This document shows, piece by piece, positions 62,509 through 64,000 of a stretch of DNA of 64,000 nucleotides. Each line of letters starts with the position of its first letter. The first letter of the stretch is position 1. This DNA is from Trichostrongylus colubriformis (lineage: Eukaryota; Nematoda; Chromadorea; Rhabditida; Trichostrongylidae). The stretch covers positions 13,082,001 to 13,146,000 of the forward strand of contig OZ022259.1 of NCBI GenBank assembly GCA_963978905.1, given 5' to 3'. A program made the translations under genes and the position numbers. The notes beneath the pieces were generated by a model. The model saw nothing but the letters and a program-made list of their open reading frames with translations. It made no database searches and had not been told where the DNA came from.

Positions 62509-64000
62509 ACTGCTGTGAAACTAGCTTCGAAGTAAGCATTTTATTAAGTCTTTACCTTTGCTTTAACTTGAATTTGCTATTTTCTCAACATGTGACCTTT
62601 TTTCCTCATCCTTTTTTTAAGTTTGACATTATCTGCAATATGTCTGTGAATATTTTACTCTACCCAACTTTGTGTTTCTCCAATCGTTGTCGTTTACTTT
62701 TTTTTTACCCTTTCAATTCAGTAGTTGGTGCGTTTGTAGGCACGCCACTTCCTTTGTTTGTATTAATGTTGGAGGGTATGCCTGTACGAATGTAGATCAG
62801 GGAACAGTGGTCGAGAAAACGATTAAGGCATTCAAGACGCATTCGCGTCTTGACCGTTTATTTTCATTTTTTTGTGAAATAAAGTGTGCTGTTCTAAGAA
62901 TGAGGTTTCATCTCCTTTCTTATTCACCTTGCGACATTAGCTCATTAGGGAACATACATATGTCCCCAGATTACACATACTGTACGTCAAATAGGAGACG
63001 TCTGAATAATTATGCGACTCATTACTTTATCAATTATTACTTTCTCAATAAATGGTCCACAGAAATTCCGTGCTCTGTCTTCTCCTTAAATGAGTGAAAC
63101 GCGATTTTATACTCCATGAAAAACGCAGAAAAATAAAGAATTCGCAATCACTTAAACGCAAAATAAAAAGAGCTGAAAACTGCGACCATTGAATTCATAC
63201 CTCACAACTACCCGATCTGTTTTCTGCGAAACGTGCTTCTCGGTTTCGTCACTTGCAAATCTGTCAGGCTTCGCTTGGTTTGCTAAATATGTTTTTCCCT
63301 ATGTATCTGCTAGACTGTCAGCAGTGAAAATCCTTATTTAAAAGAATCATGCACGGAGAAATCAGCTTCTCTGCCCCGTGGTGAGTTTCAGGTGAAAAAG
63401 CGAAAATCCGGCCAAGGTACAGCTCCTTGAAGTGCTGGCCCAGGAGGCGAGGACCCAGATAAATGCTTGTTCCGTCGTCCGCCGCGGTCGAAAACGAAGA
63501 GTGGGACGGTCCACGTAACCTTCTGTTCCAACTACGCGTCTCCGACCGAGGCGGACGACGGGGAGGGTATAGTCTAAGGCCCCGCCCCCTCGGTCATCAG
63601 TTTGAGAAACTGTATCTTGGCCAGATTTTCACTTTCGCGTGAAACATTGCGTGCGGAACTTATCAAGCAAATACAACATAAATATCTGGGTAACAGAGAA
63701 CCTCATTTTTTCGTGCACGATTCCTTTGATCGTCATTTTATCTGATCACCGTCTGCAACCGATGGAGTGCTGTGTCGTACCACAGATTTCAAGGCCTGAC
63801 GCGATGCAACCAGGACGAGTTTTTGAGGTGCGTGTCAACAATGCAGCCAGTAGTAGTTGCCAAACCATCAATAAATCGAGACTCTCCTTACTGTTTTGAC
63901 TTTGCCTACCTCTGACTCTCAAGCTACAAGTACTGAAATCTGCTCTGAAGGGGATCAGACGTGAGTTACGTGATCCATACGTATTAAACTCGCTCTCTTA
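62509..64000. other. 3' flank of the geminin gene with a repeat; no further gene
   Basis: The likely 3' UTR ends near the AATAAA at 62878-62883. The plus-strand frame at 62672-63097 has no motif and overlaps the UTR. The family C element fills much of 63380-63660. Nothing else is supported to the window end. Confidence 0.5.
63380..63660. mobile_element. Inverted-repeat element, family C, copy 2
   Basis: GAAAATCCGGCCAAGGTACAG and CTGTATCTTGGCCAGATTTTC are inverted (20-base cores), with GCGAAA-type outer bases. The interior GGCGGACGACGGGGAGG block matches 30140-30160. Similar flanking text (AAATACAACATAAATATNTGG) follows both copies. Confidence 0.65.

Overview
The window looks like nuclear DNA from a clade V (rhabditid) nematode, most probably a repeat-rich strongylid such as a hookworm. 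That genus-level guess is inference. The support is gene style: short exons, introns ending in TTTCAG-like acceptors, acceptors placed 0-2 bases before start codons (spliced-leader sites), an operon-like gene pair with about 80 bases between poly(A) signal and the next acceptor, and nematode-type protein families. No bacterial genes, rRNA genes, CRISPR arrays or intact tRNA genes were seen. Most long open frames are not genes; they lie in repeats or antisense to exons.

Layout. (1) 837-7439, minus strand: a partial MFSD8/CLN7-like major-facilitator transporter gene (copy 1). Its introns hold a back-to-back mariner palindrome and a broken RTE-type retrotransposon; its 3' part runs off the left edge. 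(2) 7960-9060: a decayed mariner. (3) 14675-28416, minus strand: a second MFSD8-like gene (copy 2), resolved into 13 exons with conserved boundaries. Its last two exons sit in the loop of an inverted duplication whose other arm carries an orphan copy of an upstream exon. Its introns hold tandem arrays, a cluster of five GC hairpins and a cruciform. (4) 34634-37875, minus strand: a complete three-exon secreted ML-domain (MD-2/NPC2-like lipid-binding) gene, with a 1.3-kb inverted-repeat element in one intron. (5) 41430-45719, minus strand: mitochondrial methionyl-tRNA synthetase (mars-2), twelve exons seen, last exon not found. (6) 51650-62508, plus strand: two genes whose products both carry a geminin-type coiled coil. 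They are arranged as a probable operon, with a geminin (gmn-1-like) gene downstream.

Between and inside the genes is a dense layer of small inverted-repeat elements: one family with at least eight copies, several mariner-type MITEs, tRNA-derived short repeats, and a severely truncated retrotransposon copy with an exact 16-bp target duplication.

The main points of interest are the geminin-family operon, the hairpin cluster at 22329-22517, the inverted exon duplication, and a likely mutated splice donor in mars-2. The geminin pair would act in replication licensing or cell-cycle control, mars-2 in mitochondrial translation, the transporters at lysosomal or other membranes, and the ML protein in secreted lipid binding. 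These roles come from family knowledge.
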